A DNA stretch of 64,000 nt, taken from the NCBI GenBank assembly GCA_965140405.1, contig OZ223208.1, positions 1,054,001-1,118,000 of the forward strand. Direction: 5' to 3'. Position 1 is the first letter of the stretch. Every line of letters starts with the position of its first letter. Of this stretch, positions 61,578 through 64,000 are shown one piece after another. This DNA comes from G963556115 sp963666605 (GTDB lineage Bacteria > Planctomycetota > SZUA-567). A program made the translations under genes and the position numbers. The notes beneath the pieces were generated by a model. That model did no database searches, was not told where the DNA came from, and saw nothing but the letters and a program-made list of their open reading frames with translations.

Positions 61578-62507
61578 ATGACTGTGAATATTACACAAAA
61601 TGCTCTCGGCTCAAAACTTGAAAGTGATTCATCTCGTTCTACAGGAACAAAGCAGACACCGGCCAAGGCTCCTGAGCAAAAAGCTCTGAATAAGCTATCC
61701 AGTGGTGTCTCACTACCTGAGAAAAGTCTTAGTAATCAGAATTCTGAAAGCTACATACAAGACACTAGCGAAGTCAGCGAAAAGGCTGTTAGCAGAAGTA
61801 TCTCTAACGACACAAACTTTTCTGAGATTACAGCTATGCAAGATGAGGTCGCAAAACTCGACAGCCTACAGACCTCACTTGAAAGTGTCTCAAAGGATAT
61901 CTGGGGAATAGATGAGCAGGTCACTGCAGCTCAAAAAATCTCTCAAGATTCAAAGCAAGAGGTATCAACTGATCTATCTGCGGAAGCTTCAAATGCAGCA
62001 AAGTCTGTAGCCATGCCAGAAATTGATACCGCACCATACGAAGCAATGAGAGAAGAGATGCAACAAGTAGTAAATATGCACCTAGAGGGCATCGACGAAA
62101 CAGGTAAGCAACTACTCAATTATCTTTCAGATTTTAGGGATAAGTTCTTATCGGAAATTGATATCAATACAGAAAAACTTGGTAATTCAAAGGAAGGCAG
62201 CAAATCTTCTCTATCATCTCTAAAAGGAGATGTAGCGCTATCATCAGAAGAAGCTTCAGAGATATTATCCAAGGCAAAAGAAGAGGTAGCATCACTTCAA
62301 GTATCAACAGAGATGCACCGCAGTAATGTTCTCAATGACATTGGAAAAGCAATAAACTCAGCAACCAATGAACTTGAGAAACCAGACACGAATCAAAGCA
62401 TTAAGAATTCAGTACAGGAGGTTTCAAAAATTCTCCAGAGCAACCCGAGTGCTATCACAAGTGCTTCACAGATAGATACAACACAGGTTGCTAGCTTACT
62501 GCTCTAA
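61578..62507 (+). CDS. coiled-coil protein linked to the flagellin locus
   Basis: The 309-residue protein is highly polar, serine-rich and predicted to be largely helical, with heptad-like stretches at about 95-130, 165-200 and 235-300. It begins MTVNITQNALGSK and ends TQVASLLL, resembling the hydrophobic C-terminal tip of filament or cap proteins. No signal peptide is present, as expected for type III flagellar export. The family is not recognised. AAGGAG precedes the ATG, and a terminator follows. Confidence 0.65.
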   Translation: MTVNITQNALGSKLESDSSRSTGTKQTPAKAPEQKALNKLSSGVSLPEKSLSNQNSESYIQDTSEVSEKAVSRSISNDTNFSEITAMQDEVAKLDSLQTSLESVSKDIWGIDEQVTAAQKISQDSKQEVSTDLSAEASNAAKSVAMPEIDTAPYEAMREEMQQVVNMHLEGIDETGKQLLNYLSDFRDKFLSEIDINTEKLGNSKEGSKSSLSSLKGDVALSSEEASEILSKAKEEVASLQVSTEMHRSNVLNDIGKAINSATNELEKPDTNQSIKNSVQEVSKILQSNPSAITSASQIDTTQVASLLL

Positions 62508-62530
62508 AGTAGCAAAGAAATACTAGTAAT

Positions 62531-62564
62531 AAACGGAGTGAATCAAGTCTGATCCACTCCGTTT
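62531..62564 (+). terminator. terminator after the flagellin locus
   Basis: AAACGGAGTG (62531-62540) pairs with CACTCCGTTT (62555-62564), and ATCA/TGAT pairs within. A TTTTATAAT tract follows on the plus strand. It separates the coiled-coil gene from the convergent dehydrogenase gene. Confidence 0.85.
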
Positions 62565-62605
62565 TATAATTAATACAATTGCGTGTTAATATTATAAGGT
62601 ATAGG

Positions 62606-63376
62606 CTACCTACCCATCCAACCTCCATCTACTAACATTACATGACCAGTTACATAATCTGATGCAGCAGAAGACAAGAAGACGATAGGTCCCTTGAAAT
62701 CTTCAGGATTTCCCCAGCGACCAGCAGGAATACGACCAAGAATAGAAGCACTACGCTCTGGATCATCTTGTAAAGCCTGAGTATTATCTGTAGCAATATA
62801 CCCTGGAGCGATAGCGTTAACCTGTACGCCTTTACCTGCCCACTCATTTGAAAGGGCCATTGTTAGCTGACCAATACCACCCTTACTTGCAGCATATCCA
62901 GGAACTGTAATACCACCTTGGAAGGTAAGTAGCGAAGCAGTAAAGATAATTTTACCACTTCCACGCTCTATCATATCACGCCCAAACTCACGAGAAAGTA
63001 TGAATTGAGAGTTGAGATTTACCTCCATCACTTCATCCCAGAATTCGTCAGGATGCTCAGATGCTGGCAAGCGTTTGATCATTCCCGCATTATTGACAAG
63101 GATATCAGGTGTACCGGACGCATCCTTTACCTTCTTGATGAACTCATTTACAGCTGCTCTATCGGCAAAATCGCAAGCATAGCCAGAAAATTTCCTGCCT
63201 AATGCAGTTACAGCCTTCTCTATCTCACTGCCACTCTCTTCAAGTGTAGCAGACACACCAATGATATCTGCACCAGCTTCTGCAAGACCAATAGCCATAC
63301 CCATGCCAATACCGCGTTTACAACCTGTCACAAGTGCAGTCTTTCCCTCAAGACTAAAAGTACTTAAAACGCTCAT
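62606..63376 (-). CDS. kduD: SDR dehydrogenase, 2-deoxy-D-gluconate 3-dehydrogenase-like
   Basis: The 256-residue short-chain dehydrogenase has the NAD-binding TGCKRGIGMGMAIGLAEAGAD, NNAGMIKR, the catalytic Ser region followed by YAASKGGIGQL (Tyr and Lys), and the terminal VTGHVMLVDGGWMGR. The NNAGMIKR and GRIPAGRWG phrases match KduD/gluconate 5-dehydrogenase proteins in uronate breakdown. AAGGAG precedes the ATG. It lies downstream of a zinc-type dehydrogenase gene in the same direction, so the two may act in one sugar-acid pathway. Confidence 0.87.
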   Translation of the reverse strand: MSVLSTFSLEGKTALVTGCKRGIGMGMAIGLAEAGADIIGVSATLEESGSEIEKAVTALGRKFSGYACDFADRAAVNEFIKKVKDASGTPDILVNNAGMIKRLPASEHPDEFWDEVMEVNLNSQFILSREFGRDMIERGSGKIIFTASLLTFQGGITVPGYAASKGGIGQLTMALSNEWAGKGVQVNAIAPGYIATDNTQALQDDPERSASILGRIPAGRWGNPEDFKGPIVFLSSAASDYVTGHVMLVDGGWMGR

Positions 63377-63458
63377 TCTTTCTCCTTCAAACTTATACTT
63401 GTATAGATAACCAACAACATAAATAGTAATATACTACCATATATTTTTATTTACACTA

Positions 63459-64000
63459 CTAACTACACTTTACAACACTCTTCATAGCTTGTGGATTGCT
63501 TAGAGTTGATTCAAAGACCTCACCAATCTCTTCAAGTGTCTTTACTTCTGTAATAATATCACTCAAATCAATTTTATCACCACCGATCAGATCGATAGCT
63601 TTGTCAAAGTCTTCAGGCTCATAGACACGCACACCAACAAGTTCAAGTTCTCTCCAAAAGAATCTAAATAAATCTACCTCTCTCTTTTCAGCGCATATAG
63701 CGACCATTACAATTCTACCACGGGTTGCTGCAACTTGAGTCATAAAGTCGATACCAGGCTGCGAACCAGAGACTTCAAATACGACTTCAGCTCCTTTACC
63801 CTTAGTCGCTTCATTTACATACTTGACAGCGTCATCGTTGATTGGGTTTACCGTTTCCATACCAAGTTTTTTTGCAATTCCTAGCCTATAGTCACTTATT
63901 TCAGATATTATCACTCTAGCACCAGCCTGTTTTGCAACGAGTGCGACAAGGATACCTATAGGCCCTCCGCCTATTACAACAACATCATCACCCTCTTTTA
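63459..64000 (-). CDS. zinc-type alcohol/polyol dehydrogenase (MDR family), 5' end outside window
   Basis: The frame is open to the right edge and shows the C-terminal half of a medium-chain dehydrogenase. The Rossmann glycine motif VVVIGGGPIGILVALVAKQAGA is followed by a cofactor-selecting ISEISDYRL, a conserved EVSGSQPGIDFM segment and RELELVGVRVYEPEDFDKAI. The acidic residue after the second strand favours NAD. The catalytic zinc site lies in the missing N-terminal half, so the substrate cannot be inferred. It is upstream of the KduD-like gene, probably in one operon. Confidence 0.88.
   Translation of the reverse strand, partial: KEGDDVVVIGGGPIGILVALVAKQAGARVIISEISDYRLGIAKKLGMETVNPINDDAVKYVNEATKGKGAEVVFEVSGSQPGIDFMTQVAATRGRIVMVAICAEKREVDLFRFFWRELELVGVRVYEPEDFDKAIDLIGGDKIDLSDIITEVKTLEEIGEVFESTLSNPQAMKSVVKCS

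Noticed and set aside
1..64000. CRISPR arrays, tRNAs, rRNAs, prophage or insertion sequences
   Set aside because: No regularly spaced repeats, cloverleaf-like GGTTCGAATCC arms, rRNA-like sequence, transposase or phage structural genes were seen on reading the window; a tRNA scan was not possible.

Overview
The window is AT-rich bacterial chromosome from a motile, probably anaerobic, Gram-negative-type organism. Chemoreceptors and flagellins indicate motility. A HydG-type [FeFe]-hydrogenase maturase and NosR/NapH-type iron-sulfur membrane proteins suggest anaerobic metabolism. A soluble Ser/Thr kinase, secreted SH3 proteins, a DUF4912 protein and two small conserved proteins (39337-39516, 39579-40085) look to me like Planctomycetota or a close PVC relative. 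That placement is from memory, not from a search. No prophage, insertion sequence, CRISPR array, rRNA or recognisable tRNA was seen.

Layout. 1-4.9 kb: a GGDEF protein, a PhoB/PhoR-like two-component pair and GluQ. 5-10.9 kb: pgk, an O-antigen-ligase-like protein, a frameshifted ispG and a Ser/Thr kinase. 10.9-19.1 kb: a large acidic protein, an SH3-domain secreted protein, a small zinc protein with a DUF4912 protein, and a frameshifted glycosyltransferase-like gene. 19.3-27.5 kb: recA, hydG, a membrane phosphoesterase, a Memo-family protein, a FabZ-like dehydratase, then the operon adk-cbiG-cobJ. 27.6-35.3 kb: bioB with a two-subunit ABC exporter, then panC and an RluD-like synthase. 35.4-41.2 kb: an FAD oxidoreductase that appears to start at ATA, followed by several small secreted or conserved proteins. 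41.3-49 kb: two tandem chemoreceptors and a YcjX/YcjF/DjlA-like cluster. 49-51.2 kb: an operon of two iron-sulfur membrane proteins under a CsoR-family repressor with a visible operator. 51.3-56.9 kb: an acetyltransferase, an FGGY kinase, a VOC protein, 1.36 kb of non-coding DNA, xerD and ispF. 57-62.5 kb: 1.4 kb of non-coding DNA, then a flagellin locus. 62.6-64 kb: a KduD-like dehydrogenase and a partial zinc-type dehydrogenase.

The most unusual material is RNA. Between 54.6 and 55.3 kb lie two tandem homologous candidate RNAs. Each has a 5' hairpin with an AGGA loop, a Shine-Dalgarno site, a 14- or 17-codon ORF, and a roughly 127-nt core with three sequence blocks at nearly the same spacing. 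Translating the ORF would disrupt the closing helix. Between 57.2 and 60.7 kb the non-coding DNA around the flagellin genes is rich in GGA motifs displayed in hairpin loops, including a match to the CsrA-binding consensus. A hairpin with an AUCGG(G)A loop occurs four times there with differing, complementary arms. Together these suggest an elaborate post-transcriptional control layer, perhaps CsrA-type, on motility.

Two genes (ispG and the glycosyltransferase) are each broken by one extra base in a homopolymer run, which points to assembly error unless confirmed. Many transcription units end in long, nearly perfect hairpins shared by convergent genes.
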